64,000 bases of DNA from Shewanella sp. NFH-SH190041 (GCF_024363255.1 NZ_AP026070.1:992001-1056000); one strand, 5' to 3'. Positions 27,237-38,525 are shown, counted from the stretch's first letter. A program made the numbers and translations. Notes: generated from the letters alone by a model not told the origin.

Positions 27237-27250
27237 TTGTTATAGATCAA
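27237..27250 (-). promoter_or_regulatory. Candidate FNR/EtrA binding site
   Basis: TTGATCTATAACAA on the minus strand differs from the FNR consensus (TTGAT-N4-ATCAA) at one base. It lies about 220 bases upstream of the peroxidase start codon. E. coli yhjA is FNR-activated, which makes the placement meaningful; the distance implies a long leader. Confidence 0.5.
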
Positions 27251-27368
27251 TATATTCCAGATATAACACAGCACCTAAATAGGTGCTGTGGATCACATTT
27301 TTTACCTGGTGCCTCTGAGTTTCACCAAAGGCGGCAAGTCAGATTAAACAGCTCTGCTGATGGAGGTA

Positions 27369-28670
27369 TTAATGCAGTTTCATTCTCGGTCTAACCACTT
27401 TCAGCAGTCGCTCGGCAATAAAGAGCGCAACGGTGCGACCCAGGCCATGAATGGCCATCTGATGCATCCGGTAGAGGGAGATATACATCAGGCGGGCGAT
27501 CTTACCTTCAATAAACATGCTGTTTTTGCTCAGATTTCCCATCAGGCTACCTAAGGTGCTGTAACGGGACAGGTTAACCAGAGAGCCTTTATCATGGTAA
27601 CGGTAGGCTGTTAGCGGTTTTCCGGCTAAATCAGCTGGCAGGTTACGCCCAAGTAGATTCGCCATTTGGTGAGCTGCTTGAGCACGGGGAGGTACCCAGC
27701 TGCCGTCTTCTTGTAAGAAGCCACAACAGTCGCCCAATACATAAATGTCGGGTTGATCTTTGCAACGTAACTGGGCGTCGACAATAACCTGATTAGCGCG
27801 GTTCAGTTCAATGCCTTTGATATGTTTGAGGTAATCCGGTGCTTTCACCCCAGCGGCCCATAGCATCATATCCGCTTTAATTTCTTTACCATCACTGGTG
27901 ATAAACCCTTCTGCGGTAGCTTGGTTGATACGGGTATTTTCCATCACATCGACACCCAGCAGACTCAATTCCCGTCTAGCTGATGCGGCGAGTTTTTCAG
28001 GCAGGGCAGGCAAGATCCTTGGGCCGGCTTCAATCAGGGCAATTTTCAGTTTGTCACTGGTCATTTTACCCAGACCATAGCCTTTAAGCAGCTCAGCGAC
28101 ATGGTAAAGCTCTGCTGACAGTTCCACACCGGTTGCCCCTGCGCCGACAATCGCAATATGCAGACTATCTTTTTCATCAGATTGGTGCAGACGGGTGAAA
28201 TTATCGAGTAGTTCCAGATGAAACTCTTGTGCTTGTGGGTGGGTATCCAAGAAGTGGCAGAACTCTTTTACCCCTGGGGTACCAAAGTCGTTGGTCACCG
28301 CGCCGACAGCCAGTACCAAACGGTCATACCCCAGCTTCTGCTCAGCACTTAGCAGGCGACCTTCGATATCATAACGGGGTGCCAGGGTGATGGTATGAGC
28401 CTCAGCATCTAAATCACAAAACTCACCTAATACAAATTGATAGCCGTGTTTCATGGCATGGGCGGAGTAGACAACACCATCGAGATCACAGTCTAGTGAG
28501 CCAGTGGCAACTTCATGTAACAGGGGTTTCCAGATATGGCTGCGGGACTTATCGACCAAGACAATTTCAGCTTTGCCTTTTTTGCCCAATTTATTACCAA
28601 GCTGCGCTGCCAGTTCCAGACCACCTGCGCCACCGCCAACAATTACAATCCGGGGTTTATGTGTTGTCAT
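27369..28670 (-). CDS. ndh: Type II NADH:quinone oxidoreductase (NDH-2)
   Basis: Peripheral membrane flavoprotein passing electrons from NADH to quinone without pumping protons. It is 433 residues. The FAD Rossmann motif is IVIVGGGAGGLELAAQLG (about residues 8-25), the NADH motif IAIVGAGATGVELSAEL (about 173-190), and the second FAD motif IYVLGDCCGF near 312. A C-terminal membrane-binding segment lies in the last 50 residues. Single gene with its own upstream region. Confidence 0.95.
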   Translation of the reverse strand: MTTHKPRIVIVGGGAGGLELAAQLGNKLGKKGKAEIVLVDKSRSHIWKPLLHEVATGSLDCDLDGVVYSAHAMKHGYQFVLGEFCDLDAEAHTITLAPRYDIEGRLLSAEQKLGYDRLVLAVGAVTNDFGTPGVKEFCHFLDTHPQAQEFHLELLDNFTRLHQSDEKDSLHIAIVGAGATGVELSAELYHVAELLKGYGLGKMTSDKLKIALIEAGPRILPALPEKLAASARRELSLLGVDVMENTRINQATAEGFITSDGKEIKADMMLWAAGVKAPDYLKHIKGIELNRANQVIVDAQLRCKDQPDIYVLGDCCGFLQEDGSWVPPRAQAAHQMANLLGRNLPADLAGKPLTAYRYHDKGSLVNLSRYSTLGSLMGNLSKNSMFIEGKIARLMYISLYRMHQMAIHGLGRTVALFIAERLLKVVRPRMKLH

Positions 28671-29249
28671 ACTGCGGTTACTCCGCCTTGCTGCTAACTT
28701 TCTATAGCGTTAATACTGCCCCTAAATGTGAATTATGTCACGTCAATAATGCTGTATAAGGCGTTAATTTGATTAAAAATGGTTCATTGTCATGGCGAAT
28801 GTTGAAATATCATGCTAGGCGGTATTTATTTTAATCAATCTTATGTGTTTGATAGGTGATTTACCGCATTTCACTTTGATGCTTGCAGTGATATTTGTCA
28901 CGTTTTTGTGGGTGTTAGGGCTAAATCAATTCACAAAATTAACTTTTGTCCAGCTATCTGACCATCTTGTGCTCATATTAGGTTTTCGTTTTAGCGCCGG
29001 AATTGATTACCCCATTGGTAAGAGGCCATTGAAGACTGAGTGTGATTCGGGGGCATGCTGTTGGCATTAACTGGCATCTGTGTATGGCACTTGTGGCTTG
29101 CACTGAGGTCGGTGCTAATGATGGGCAAGTTATGGGTGAATTAGTTGTGCGCGAGTTAGTGATAAGCTTGGGGATGAATAGCAAGAAGCATAGGTAGTGA
29201 TGGATAGATAGAATAACCCTTGCAACCCACGGTATTGGGTGGGAAATAA
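28671..29249. other. Intergenic region upstream of ndh
   Basis: About 580 bases with no convincing coding frame. It should include the ndh promoter on its left side and ends at the valS terminator. Nothing else recognisable was seen. Confidence 0.6.
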
Positions 29250-29277
29250 AAAGGGCTGCCTTACGGCAACCCTTATT
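29250..29277 (-). terminator. Terminator after valS
   Basis: On the minus strand, GGGTTGCC / GGCAGCCC with a 4-nt loop is followed by a T-run, 38 bases past the valS stop codon. Confidence 0.88.
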
Positions 29278-29314
29278 TATCAGATGGCGGTATCGCTACC
29301 GCTAAACAAGCTGA

Positions 29315-32194
29315 TTAGGCTTCCAGTTTAGCCAGTTCTGCCTTTTGTTCGTTTAGCTTATCCATATCGCGGGTAAAGTCGGCCAGTTTGGCACGCTCTT
29401 TTTCGATTACCGCAGCAGGGGCTTTGGCAACAAACCCTTCATTAGACAGCTTGCCTTCAATGCGCTTGGCATCTTGAGCCAGTTTTTCCAGCTGTTTGTC
29501 GATACGGGCCATTTCAGCGGCAACGTCAATCAGACCTGCCATTGGGATCAGCAGCTCCATTTCACCAACCAGCTGGGTGGTGGACATAGGTGCAGTTTCA
29601 CCGTCAGCCAAAATGGTCATGGATTCAAGTTTGGCCAGTGTCTGGAAGAAGGCTTGGTTGGCTTCAATGCGTGCCTTGTCTTCAGTGCTGACATTACGCA
29701 GCAGGGCAGACAGAGGCTTGGATGGGGCAATGTTCAACTCGGCGCGGATATTACGTACCGCAACGATCACTTTTTTCACCCACTCCAGATCTTCCATTGC
29801 AGCGGCATCAACCTTGGCGGCATCAAACTCAGGGAAGCTCATCAGCATCAGAGTTTCGCCTTCCACGCCTGCCAGTGGCTTCACGCGGTGCCAGATGGTC
29901 TCAGTGATGTATGGCATCAATGGGTGCATCAGGCGCAGCAGTTGTTCCAGTACAGTCACCAGTGTATGGCGAGTGCCACGCAGCTGAGCTTCAGTGCCAT
30001 TGTTCAGTACCGGCTTGGTCAGCTCCAGATACCAGTCACAGAACTGGTTCCAAGTGAACTCATAAAGGGTGTTGGCGGCCAGATCGAAACGGTAAGCTGA
30101 GATATGCTCATCGAAGGTTTTCACGGTTTCGTTGAACAGACCGATAATCCAGCGATCAGCCAGTGACAGCTCCATATCGCCGCCAGACTTTCCGTTTGGA
30201 GAATTAGGGCCACAGTCCTGCTCTTCAGTGTTCATCAACACATAGCGGGATGCATTCCACAGTTTGTTACAGAAGCTACGGTAACCGTCCAGACGCTTCA
30301 TATCCCAGTTGATATCACGACCGGTAGAGGCCATGGCTGCCAGCGTAAAGCGCAGTGCATCGGTACCGTGAGCTTCAATGCCCTCGGCAAATTCTTTGCG
30401 GGTGCTCTTTTCAATCTTAGCGGCCAGTTGAGGCTGCATCATGTTGCCGGTGCGCTTGGTCACCAGGGACTCAAGATCAATACCGTCAATCATATCCAGT
30501 GGATCCAGTACGTTACCCTTGGACTTGGACATCTTATTGCCCTGTTCGTCACGGATAAGACCAGTCACATAAACCGTTTTGAATGGTACCTGTGGCTTGC
30601 CGTCATCATCTTTGATGAAGTGCATGGTCATCATGATCATCCGGGCAACCCAGAAGAAAATGATGTCAAAGCCGGTCACCAGCACATCGGTAGGATGGAA
30701 GGTTTTCAGCTCTTCAGTGTTTTCTGGCCAGCCCAGAGTAGAGAAGGTCCACAGTGCAGAAGAGAACCAGGTATCCAGAACGTCATCATCCTGACGCAGG
30801 GTTACATCGTTGCCAAGCTTGTGCTTGCTACGTACTTCAGCTTCATCACGGCCAACATACACCTTGCCGGTTTCGTCATACCAAGCTGGGATACGGTGAC
30901 CCCACCACAGCTGACGGGAAATACACCAGTCCTGGATATCGCGCATCCAAGAGAAGTACATGTTTTCGTATTGCTGAGGTACAAACTTGATATCACCGTT
31001 TTCAACGGCTTCAATGGCGGTTTTGGCCAGTGGCTTAACGGACACATACCACTGATCAGTCAGCAGTGGTTCAATCACCACGCCAGAGCGGTCACCGTAA
31101 GGGACTTTCAGGCTGTGTGGCTCAATTTTTTCCAGCAGACCCAGGGTGTCAAATTCAGTAACCACAGCATCGCGGGCTTTGAATCTGTCCATGCCGGCAT
31201 AACGCTCAGGCAGGCTGGCATCCAGTTCACTGTTCAAGGTGCCATCAGTGTTAACCACTTCAGCCACAGTGCGGATGGCGGCATCCTGAGTCAGAATGTT
31301 GAACATTGGCAGCGCGTGGCGCTTACCCACTTCATAGTCGTTAAAGTCGTGGGCTGGGGTGATTTTCACACAGCCGGTACCGAACGCCATATCAACATAA
31401 TCGTCAGCCACTACTGGAATACGGCGGTTAACGATAGGCAGAATGATCTCTTTACCGATCAGTGACTGGTAGCGCTCATCATCAGGATGAACCGCTACTG
31501 CGCTGTCACCCAGCATGGTTTCTGGACGGGTGGTGGCAACAATCAGGTAATCTTTACCGTCAGCAGTCAGGGCGCCGTCAGCCAGTGGATAACGGAAATG
31601 CCACATATGGCCCTGTTTTTCTTTGTTTTCCACTTCCAGATCGGAAATTGCGGTGTGCAGCTTTGGATCCCAGTTCACCAAGCGCTTGCCGCGGTAGATC
31701 AGGTCATCTTCGTACAGACGAACGAAAACTTCTTGTACCGCTTTGGACAGACCCGCATCCATGGTGAAGCGTTCACGATCCCAATCGACAGATGCACCCA
31801 GACGGCGCATCTGACGGGTGATGGTACCGCCGGACTGTTCTTTCCACTCCCACACTTTATCCATAAAGGCATCGCGGCCCAGATCATGCCGGCCTTTGCC
31901 TTCTTCGGCTTCCAGTTTGCGCTCAACCAGCATCTGGGTAGCAATACCCGCGTGGTCAGTACCAACCTGCCACAGGGTGTTTTTGCCTTTCATGCGTTGG
32001 TAGCGGATCAGGGTATCCATAATGGTATCCTGGAACGCGTGGCCCATGTGCAGACTGCCGGTTACGTTCGGTGGCGGGATCATAATGCAGTAATTGCCGT
32101 TACTCTGGTCACCGCTTGGCTTGAAATAGCCTTTCTCTTCCCAAACTTGGTAGAGCGCCTGTTCAATAGACTGGGGATTGTATGTTTTTTCCAT
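29315..32194 (-). CDS. valS: Valyl-tRNA synthetase
   Basis: Charges tRNA-Val. It is 959 residues, the normal length. The class I signatures are present: HMGHAFQDT (HIGH motif, near residue 49) and KMSKSKGN (KMSKS, near 558). The editing (CP1) domain lies between them, and the C-terminal coiled coil (about 890-955) is rich in Lys/Ala/Glu. It lies 15 bases downstream of holC, the usual order in the pepA-holC-valS operon. Confidence 0.98.
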   Translation of the reverse strand: MEKTYNPQSIEQALYQVWEEKGYFKPSGDQSNGNYCIMIPPPNVTGSLHMGHAFQDTIMDTLIRYQRMKGKNTLWQVGTDHAGIATQMLVERKLEAEEGKGRHDLGRDAFMDKVWEWKEQSGGTITRQMRRLGASVDWDRERFTMDAGLSKAVQEVFVRLYEDDLIYRGKRLVNWDPKLHTAISDLEVENKEKQGHMWHFRYPLADGALTADGKDYLIVATTRPETMLGDSAVAVHPDDERYQSLIGKEIILPIVNRRIPVVADDYVDMAFGTGCVKITPAHDFNDYEVGKRHALPMFNILTQDAAIRTVAEVVNTDGTLNSELDASLPERYAGMDRFKARDAVVTEFDTLGLLEKIEPHSLKVPYGDRSGVVIEPLLTDQWYVSVKPLAKTAIEAVENGDIKFVPQQYENMYFSWMRDIQDWCISRQLWWGHRIPAWYDETGKVYVGRDEAEVRSKHKLGNDVTLRQDDDVLDTWFSSALWTFSTLGWPENTEELKTFHPTDVLVTGFDIIFFWVARMIMMTMHFIKDDDGKPQVPFKTVYVTGLIRDEQGNKMSKSKGNVLDPLDMIDGIDLESLVTKRTGNMMQPQLAAKIEKSTRKEFAEGIEAHGTDALRFTLAAMASTGRDINWDMKRLDGYRSFCNKLWNASRYVLMNTEEQDCGPNSPNGKSGGDMELSLADRWIIGLFNETVKTFDEHISAYRFDLAANTLYEFTWNQFCDWYLELTKPVLNNGTEAQLRGTRHTLVTVLEQLLRLMHPLMPYITETIWHRVKPLAGVEGETLMLMSFPEFDAAKVDAAAMEDLEWVKKVIVAVRNIRAELNIAPSKPLSALLRNVSTEDKARIEANQAFFQTLAKLESMTILADGETAPMSTTQLVGEMELLIPMAGLIDVAAEMARIDKQLEKLAQDAKRIEGKLSNEGFVAKAPAAVIEKERAKLADFTRDMDKLNEQKAELAKLEA

Positions 32195-32209
32195 GGGAAA
32201 TTACGTTTC

Positions 32210-32674
32210 TCAAACTGATTTAAGAGGCTCTGTTGCCAAATCCTGGGTGCTGAGAGGGATCCCAAGCGCCCGGTATTGCTTGTAGCGGTGTCGGGCGATG
32301 GCCTTCAGGTCATCATCACTGGCAACGAAATCGATAATGTGGTCAAAGTTTACCGCAAATGACGGGCTTTGGTCTGCAAGATTAATCAGTACTTGACGCA
32401 ATTTATTCGGGCCAAGATTATCAAACCCAATCTCAACCGGTGCGCCGGTAGACGGGCCCTCGCCTTTGAGGTTATGGGGCACAAAGCTGTCCGCTTCAAA
32501 CTGCCATAATTGCTCATCAATGGCGTAAGCCTGGGTTTTGTCATTGCAGTGGATATATACCTGAGCACCGTCGGCATAATGCAAGCGGGCCATTTGGCAG
32601 GCCGTCAATTGAACCTTTTCTGTAGCGTTTAGCACTGCATCGCGTTGGAGCAGATAGAAAATGGCCTGACTCAT
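32210..32674 (-). CDS. holC: DNA polymerase III subunit chi
   Basis: Chi links the clamp loader (through psi) to single-strand binding protein at the replication fork. It is a 154-residue protein with the family opening MSQAIFYLLQRDA and FVPHNLKGEGPSTGAPVEIG near the middle. Directly upstream of valS, as expected; the usual upstream neighbour pepA is separated here by a two-gene insertion. Confidence 0.94.
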   Translation of the reverse strand: MSQAIFYLLQRDAVLNATEKVQLTACQMARLHYADGAQVYIHCNDKTQAYAIDEQLWQFEADSFVPHNLKGEGPSTGAPVEIGFDNLGPNKLRQVLINLADQSPSFAVNFDHIIDFVASDDDLKAIARHRYKQYRALGIPLSTQDLATEPLKSV

Positions 32675-32878
32675 CGGCTGTTTTTGACCTTGTTATCCTT
32701 TGACATAAGGGCGGGATTTTACACCTTTTGTGGCAAGGTTAACAGAATAAGGCGCGTTCAGCTGCTGAAAGCATCTGAACGCGAGAGCTATGCACACAGA
32801 ACCGGGTTTGAGGTGACCTGATATTTGATGGATTCATTTACATATTTCCAATTTAATCAATCTATTATTTTTATTATA

Positions 32879-34396
32879 TTATTTGTCAATAGCTAAGGGG
32901 TTTTTTAGCCAATAAATTAATGTAAAACTGCAAGCTAGAGTAATTAATGCAGCCGGTAACCCTCCGAGATTAGAGAGTTGTTTAATGCCGGTGATGCCGA
33001 CAGTACTGATCATAATCCAAGCGACTAAACCGATGAGGGTACCCCAGAGTATTTTTATGGGTAATGCCGTTCTTTCATCTGACTCTGAAGTAAAGTTTTT
33101 TGTGCATAAGTCACCAATGGCATCTGTACTGGAGTCAGCAGCGGTAACATAAGAGATAAATGCAATAAAAATTAAGAAAAATGAAGTAATACTACTCATA
33201 GGTAATTGCGCCATAATATAATAAAGTAGTTGTTCAATACCTTCATTATTTAAAACGCTATGTAAAGCATCATTAGAGATAACATCAAAATATATTGCCG
33301 TTCCGCCAAAGACAGATACCCAGAGTAATATAAATAAGCTTGGGAAAATGAGATTTATCTGAATAAATTCTTTTACCGTATACCCTCTGGCAATTTTACC
33401 AAGAAACATAGCTGTAATGGGCGCCCAGGCAAACCATACGGCCCAGTAAAAAACACTCCATGATTGTGGCCATGGGTCATCAGCAGCCTGACCTGTAAAT
33501 AAGCTTAAGCGGAAAAAATTTTGTAAATATGCTCCTAAGCCTTCAGTACCAATTGATAATATATATATTGTCGGGCCGAATATGAGGACAAATATAAATA
33601 ATGCAATTAACATCCAGAAGTTTGCTTTAGATAAGCGTGCAATCCCTTTATTTAAGCCACTGGCGGCTGAAAAAATAAAAGTGACTACAAGTATTAAAAC
33701 AAAAGCGCCTAATGTGATTGCGTTTCTATCGATATTAATAAACTGGCTAACACCCCCTAATAGTGTTAGTGCACCTGTTCCTAATGATGATGCCATTCCA
33801 ACAACCAAAGAATATAGGGCAAGTGCGTCAATAATATCAGAACATCTTGGTGTTAATACTTTACCAAATACGGGGTGTAGAGAACTGGAAATAGAAAAAG
33901 GTAATTTTAGATTATAAAATGTCAGGGCGAAAATCAGCGCCGGGACACAATAAATAGCATAAGGGGTTGGTCCCCAGTGTAAAAACATGGCTGAAAAGGC
34001 AAATAATGCCGCATTATCACTATCAGGTTCAATGCCTAAGCTTTCAGGCGGGTTATGTAAATGATAAATAGGTTCTGCTGTAGTCCAAAATAATACGCCA
34101 ACTGCCAAGGTTGTACAGAGAACAATCATAAACCAGCGTGGTTTAGTGACTTTTGGGGTACTGTTTTTACCGCCAATACGAATATTGCCTAATCGAGAGA
34201 AGTAAGTGAAAATAATAAGCGCTAATAGATAAAAACTGCCGAGACTAAACAGCCAAGAAAATAACTCTAATACAGTGTTGTTTAATGATGTCGTTACATG
34301 GGTGAATTGTTTAATATCTATGACGCTAAGTAATAAGGCACCGATTAAAATAAAGAAAGTAGGAAAAAATACAAGTGGTCTTATATTTTTAAACAT
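32879..34396 (-). CDS. BCCT-family transporter
   Basis: Second BCCT carrier in the window, 505 residues with 12 predicted membrane helices and the helix-8 signature SVFYWAVWFAWAPITAMFLGKIARG. It lacks the long charged tail of the other copy. The gene is clearly AT-richer than its core neighbours, with many Ile/Asn/Lys codons ending in A/T. It ends about 200 bases upstream of holC and is followed upstream by a CocE/NonD hydrolase in the same direction. The pair could import and process an acylated or amidated quaternary amine; this is inference. Confidence 0.9.
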   Translation of the reverse strand: MFKNIRPLVFFPTFFILIGALLLSVIDIKQFTHVTTSLNNTVLELFSWLFSLGSFYLLALIIFTYFSRLGNIRIGGKNSTPKVTKPRWFMIVLCTTLAVGVLFWTTAEPIYHLHNPPESLGIEPDSDNAALFAFSAMFLHWGPTPYAIYCVPALIFALTFYNLKLPFSISSSLHPVFGKVLTPRCSDIIDALALYSLVVGMASSLGTGALTLLGGVSQFINIDRNAITLGAFVLILVVTFIFSAASGLNKGIARLSKANFWMLIALFIFVLIFGPTIYILSIGTEGLGAYLQNFFRLSLFTGQAADDPWPQSWSVFYWAVWFAWAPITAMFLGKIARGYTVKEFIQINLIFPSLFILLWVSVFGGTAIYFDVISNDALHSVLNNEGIEQLLYYIMAQLPMSSITSFFLIFIAFISYVTAADSSTDAIGDLCTKNFTSESDERTALPIKILWGTLIGLVAWIMISTVGITGIKQLSNLGGLPAALITLACSFTLIYWLKNPLAIDK

Positions 34397-34417
34397 AGAC
34401 TACTCCAATTGTTTTTA

Positions 34418-36409
34418 TTATATATAATTTCTTTTTATAACTTCGTTAAATTCTTTTTTAAAGACAACTTCGTTATTATGTTTAGTAACCCAATATGCAT
34501 TTATGTAAAAATTATTATGATCACAAGTCATGATATAATTCGCATTCAGACCTGTTCGCCATCCATCTCTCCCCATTTCCACATGCAGGGTAATATCATT
34601 TTTTGCGCTGTATGGATCTTGTGGATGAATTGATAAAAACTGATGAATATCAAACTGAACTTCACTTTGGGATGAGTTAAAAAATTGGCAACCAAAATCA
34701 TCATATGTTTCGAGTGTTGTTATGCCAGTTTTATGATCTTTTTTTATGATTCTTTCGCTATTTGATGGCGTTCGTTGTTCTCCTGCAAACTGGATTGCGC
34801 GGTTGTAAGTGGGGATACGGTTAGTGGGGGTTTGGGTGGAATTTAGTGGGAGTGTAATTGAGCTAAGGGTAGGGTTTAATTTAAGTGTTGCATCATATTC
34901 ACATGGCCAGGTTAATGGCCAATAGGCAGTAGATACCGCGATTCTAAGTTTATGGCCTTTAGGGATGATATAAGCGATATGATATAGCAGCACTTCAATC
35001 TGATATTCATAGTTTGGTTCTAAAACTTCAGGGAATTCGTGGCTATTGCGATGGGCTAAATTGAGTAGTCCGTGAGTGATCCGTGTCACCCCCCCACAAG
35101 GATGCACATCACAAATACGGATGATTAAATGGCCATTCGGGGCAGAGCTTGATAAAGCAAAATTAGCTTTTATTTGCCCTGCAATTGGTAATTCATCTTT
35201 TAACTTATCCGTTTCGAATACGACTGAACCTGCATCATCATGGCGTTGATCTGCAGACTGTTCCATTTCGAGTCGAATACCAACACACAGCCGACCGCTA
35301 TCTAGACCGACATCTTGTGGTGAGTGGATTAAAATAGGGGCACTTTCTTTGGGCGTGGTTTGTAGCGATTTATCACTCAAATAATAGGTGAGATATTGTG
35401 TATTAGGTGATGGCCAAGTGGGTTCACTAACCCATTTCCCTGGTCGGATATTGTAATCTCGGCATGGCAGGACACTTTCCTGTAAGTAATATTGCAATTC
35501 TGGCTCACTATCGATGCCATTATCTATTTTTTTCAACCAACGATCCCACCATCGCACTGATTCTGCAACATAGTCCATTTGTGGATTTGGATAAGCAATA
35601 TTGGGATATTTATGTGCCCAAGGGCCAATAAGTCCTTTTTTCGGGACAGTTAAATGACTGAGTAGTGTAAAAACGGTATTGCGATAGTTATCAGCCCAGC
35701 CGCCGATAGCGTACACGGGAATTTTGATTTTAGAATAGTCTTCGCATACTGAGCCATGCTTCCAATAATCATTACGGGTTTGGTTCGTTATCCATGGTGT
35801 GGCTAAAAAAGGCATGTGGTTGAGTCGGTTAAGCCAGATCGATTTCCATGTATCGCCAACCAGTTTAGGATCGGGACTGCGCGCTTGGGCATACGCCCAG
35901 AAAAAAGCGGCCCAATCCATATTGTCATTTAATAAACAACCACCTAAAAAGTGAATGTCATCACGAAAGCGATCATCGGTTGAGCATTGGGTAATAATGG
36001 CCTTAAGTGCGGGGGGATTCAGTGCTGCTATTTGTAGTGCGTTAAAGCCCCCCCAAGAAATACCAACCATACCGACGTTACCATCGCACCAGGGTTGCTT
36101 GGCAAGCCAATGAATTACGTCGTAGCCATCTTGTAACTCTTGGGCAGAATACTCATCTTCAAACAACCCCTCTGATTCACCACAGCCCCGTAAATCAACA
36201 CGAATACACGCATAACCATGGGCAGCGGTTTCCGGCATCGTAATTTCATCACGGATGACGGTGCCGTCATTTTTGCGGTATGGTAAAAACTCTAAAATTG
36301 CAGGAACGGGATTCGTGTCGGCATCGCGGGGCATCCAGGCGCGAAATGCCAAACGGGTACCATCAGGGAGAGAAAGCCAAGCGTGGTGAATTTCTTTAAC
36401 CGAATCCAT
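34418..36409 (-). CDS. CocE/NonD-family acyl-ester or peptide hydrolase
   Basis: Cytoplasmic alpha/beta hydrolase of the X-Pro dipeptidyl-peptidase/cocaine-esterase family, 663 residues. The nucleophile elbow is GISWGG with Ser118. The oxyanion region is FLPYRKNDG, the Asp is probably in the segment around IPVYAIGGWADNYRN (near 234), and His in GLIGPWAHKYP. The C-terminal half is the jelly-roll domain of the family. It is 21 bases upstream of the BCCT gene and shares its AT-rich composition, so the two form one transcription unit. The substrate is unknown. Confidence 0.88.
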   Translation of the reverse strand: MDSVKEIHHAWLSLPDGTRLAFRAWMPRDADTNPVPAILEFLPYRKNDGTVIRDEITMPETAAHGYACIRVDLRGCGESEGLFEDEYSAQELQDGYDVIHWLAKQPWCDGNVGMVGISWGGFNALQIAALNPPALKAIITQCSTDDRFRDDIHFLGGCLLNDNMDWAAFFWAYAQARSPDPKLVGDTWKSIWLNRLNHMPFLATPWITNQTRNDYWKHGSVCEDYSKIKIPVYAIGGWADNYRNTVFTLLSHLTVPKKGLIGPWAHKYPNIAYPNPQMDYVAESVRWWDRWLKKIDNGIDSEPELQYYLQESVLPCRDYNIRPGKWVSEPTWPSPNTQYLTYYLSDKSLQTTPKESAPILIHSPQDVGLDSGRLCVGIRLEMEQSADQRHDDAGSVVFETDKLKDELPIAGQIKANFALSSSAPNGHLIIRICDVHPCGGVTRITHGLLNLAHRNSHEFPEVLEPNYEYQIEVLLYHIAYIIPKGHKLRIAVSTAYWPLTWPCEYDATLKLNPTLSSITLPLNSTQTPTNRIPTYNRAIQFAGEQRTPSNSERIIKKDHKTGITTLETYDDFGCQFFNSSQSEVQFDIHQFLSIHPQDPYSAKNDITLHVEMGRDGWRTGLNANYIMTCDHNNFYINAYWVTKHNNEVVFKKEFNEVIKRNYI

Positions 36410-36601
36410 TCGACAACCTTAACTATTATTTAAATTTTCAATTACAAACCTAACATCTAATGTGATATGAAAGTTTGACCTTGGTCATTAAAATAACCTA
36501 TTTCATGACGTTGATGCCTTTGAAGGAATGGTTGATAGTCTTGCGCCGATGAGATTGTTTTGACCATTGGCGGCTCATATAGATAACACTTCGAAGACAA
36601 T

Positions 36602-36631
36602 AAAAAAGCGAAGCCTAAGCTTCGCTTTTTT
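36602..36631. terminator. Bidirectional terminator after pepA
   Basis: AAAAAAGCGAAGC / GCTTCGCTTTTTT stem-loop (loop CTAA) with T-runs on both strands. It separates pepA from the hydrolase/BCCT insertion. Confidence 0.92.
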
Positions 36632-36647
36632 GGGTCTCCAAAGATGG

Positions 36648-38156
36648 TTACTCGTCGTTACCCGCACCGGCACGGTTAATCACGAACTGGGTCAGCAGGG
36701 GCACAGGACGGCCGGTTGATCCTTTATTTGCACCACTGTTCCACGCGGTACCCGCCACGTCCAAGTGAGCCCAGTTGTACTTCTTGGCAAAACGGGACAG
36801 GAAACAAGCTGCGGTAATGGCGCCTGCTGGACGACCGCCCAAGTTAGTCATATCGGCAAATGGGCTTTCCAGCATATCTTGGTACTCATCCCACAGTGGC
36901 ATACGCCATGCGCGGTCACCAGACTGCTCACCGGCGTTAAGCAGTTCATGAGCCAGAGGATTATGGCCAGAGAACAGACCTGAAGCGTGTTTACCCAACG
37001 CGATCACACAGGCACCGGTTAAGGTGGCGGTATCGACAACCAGCTCAGGATCAAAGCGCTCGACATAGGTCAGCACATCACACAAAACCAGGCGGCCTTC
37101 AGCATCCGTGTTTAACACTTCAACAGTCTGACCAGACATAGTGGTGAGAATATCGCCCGGACGGTATGAATTGCCCGATGGCATATTTTCACAACCGGCG
37201 AGCACCCCAACCACATTAATAGGCAGATTCATTTCACAGATGGCACGCATGGTACCCAGAACGCCGGCAGCGCCGCCCATGTCATATTTCATCTCATCCA
37301 TGGCTTCTCCGGGTTTTAGGGAGATACCGCCGGAATCGAAAGTCAGCCCTTTACCGACCAGTACAATCGGCTTTTCAGTGGTATTGACCGAGCCCTGATA
37401 ATTCAGCACTGTCATAATGGATTCATTTGCACTGCCACGGCCAACAGCCAGATAGGCATTCATGCCCAGCTCAGCCATTTGTTCTTCACCGACAGTGGTG
37501 ACTGTCAGTTTGTCAAATTGCTCGCCCATTTGGCGCGCCTGGGAAGCCAAGTAAGCAGGATTGCAGATGTTAGGTGGCATATTGGCCACATCACGACAAA
37601 GTTGCACACCCGCAGAAACGGCATTGCCATGCTCGATGGCACGCTCACCAACAGTTAATTCACGGCGAGTTGGGACATTGAAGACCAGTTTGCGCAGTGG
37701 GCGGCGGTATTCACCTTTGCGGCTTTTCAGTGCATCAAAGCTGTAGAGGCTGGCATTGGTGGTTTCGACGGCCTGGCGGACTTTCCAATAGGTGTCGCGG
37801 CTTTTGACGTGTAATTCGGTTAAGAAGCAGACGGCTTCCATGGAACCGGTTTCATTGAGGGTGTTGATAGTTTTGGCGATGATTTGCTTATATTGACGTT
37901 CATCCAGTTCGCGTTCTTTGCCACAACCTACCAGCAGTACGCGTTCGCTGAGAACATTGGGAACATGGTGCAGCAGTAGCATCTGACCGGGTTTCCCCTC
38001 TAAATCGCCCCGTCGCAGTAGATTGCTGATATACCCTTCGCTGATCTTATCCAGCTGCTCTGCAATTCCGGATAACCGCCGCGGTTCGTATACACCCACC
38101 ACGATACAGGCTGAGCGTTGTTTCTCGGGGCTACCGCTCTTTACGCTAAACTCCAT
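36648..38156 (-). CDS. pepA: Leucyl aminopeptidase (PepA)
   Basis: Dizinc leucine aminopeptidase of family M17; in E. coli it also binds DNA. The metal and catalytic motifs [17 protein letters not shown] and [12 protein letters not shown] are intact. The ATG is preceded by AGGAG at ideal spacing, giving MEFSVKSG, the conserved N-terminus; a GTG two codons earlier is less likely. Divergent from lptF, as in other gammaproteobacteria. Confidence 0.96.
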   Translation of the reverse strand: MEFSVKSGSPEKQRSACIVVGVYEPRRLSGIAEQLDKISEGYISNLLRRGDLEGKPGQMLLLHHVPNVLSERVLLVGCGKERELDERQYKQIIAKTINTLNETGSMEAVCFLTELHVKSRDTYWKVRQAVETTNASLYSFDALKSRKGEYRRPLRKLVFNVPTRRELTVGERAIEHGNAVSAGVQLCRDVANMPPNICNPAYLASQARQMGEQFDKLTVTTVGEEQMAELGMNAYLAVGRGSANESIMTVLNYQGSVNTTEKPIVLVGKGLTFDSGGISLKPGEAMDEMKYDMGGAAGVLGTMRAICEMNLPINVVGVLAGCENMPSGNSYRPGDILTTMSGQTVEVLNTDAEGRLVLCDVLTYVERFDPELVVDTATLTGACVIALGKHASGLFSGHNPLAHELLNAGEQSGDRAWRMPLWDEYQDMLESPFADMTNLGGRPAGAITAACFLSRFAKKYNWAHLDVAGTAWNSGANKGSTGRPVPLLTQFVINRAGAGNDE

Positions 38157-38336
38157 GAGCACTCCTAGATTCTTAAAGACAAATTTTTTTATTTATTGGA
38201 TAATACCGCTTTGTGTCCAAATCTGGCACAGGGCAAGAGATATGCTGAGTTGTTTGCCTGAAAAACAGGCAGTGTGTGCAACGCGGCGGTATCCCATGGC
38301 AATGCGGGTTATCCATACCACTGTTCCCGACGGCAA

Positions 38337-38374
38337 GGGAGTCTTTGTCGGGCGGTGCCGACCCTGGTACTCCC
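38337..38374. repeat. Nested inverted repeat in the pepA-lptF intergenic region
   Basis: Outer stem GGGAGT / ACTCCC encloses inner stem GTCGG / CCGAC. It lies about 180 bases upstream of pepA and 150 bases upstream of lptF, in the divergent promoter region, and could be part of a structured leader or a protein-binding site. Confidence 0.5.
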
Positions 38375-38525
38375 AATGACTGCACTCCGAGATGCCATAT
38401 GAATTGACAGACTTTATTTGCCCGTCAGCATGGGAGTTGGTCAGAAAACTATCAAAAGTAAACAGTTTACATGAAAGTCTGTCTGATACCAGCAAAAAGA
38501 TAAGTTTAGATACCGGATTCAGCCT

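Noticed and set aside
28843..29070. 75-residue hydrophobic frame between ndh and valS
   Set aside because: No ribosome site, no recognisable family; the hydrophobic opening alone is not enough.
30368..31465. Long plus-strand frame (365 codons) inside valS
   Set aside because: It is an antisense shadow of a highly conserved valS region with His/Gln-rich composition and no domain.
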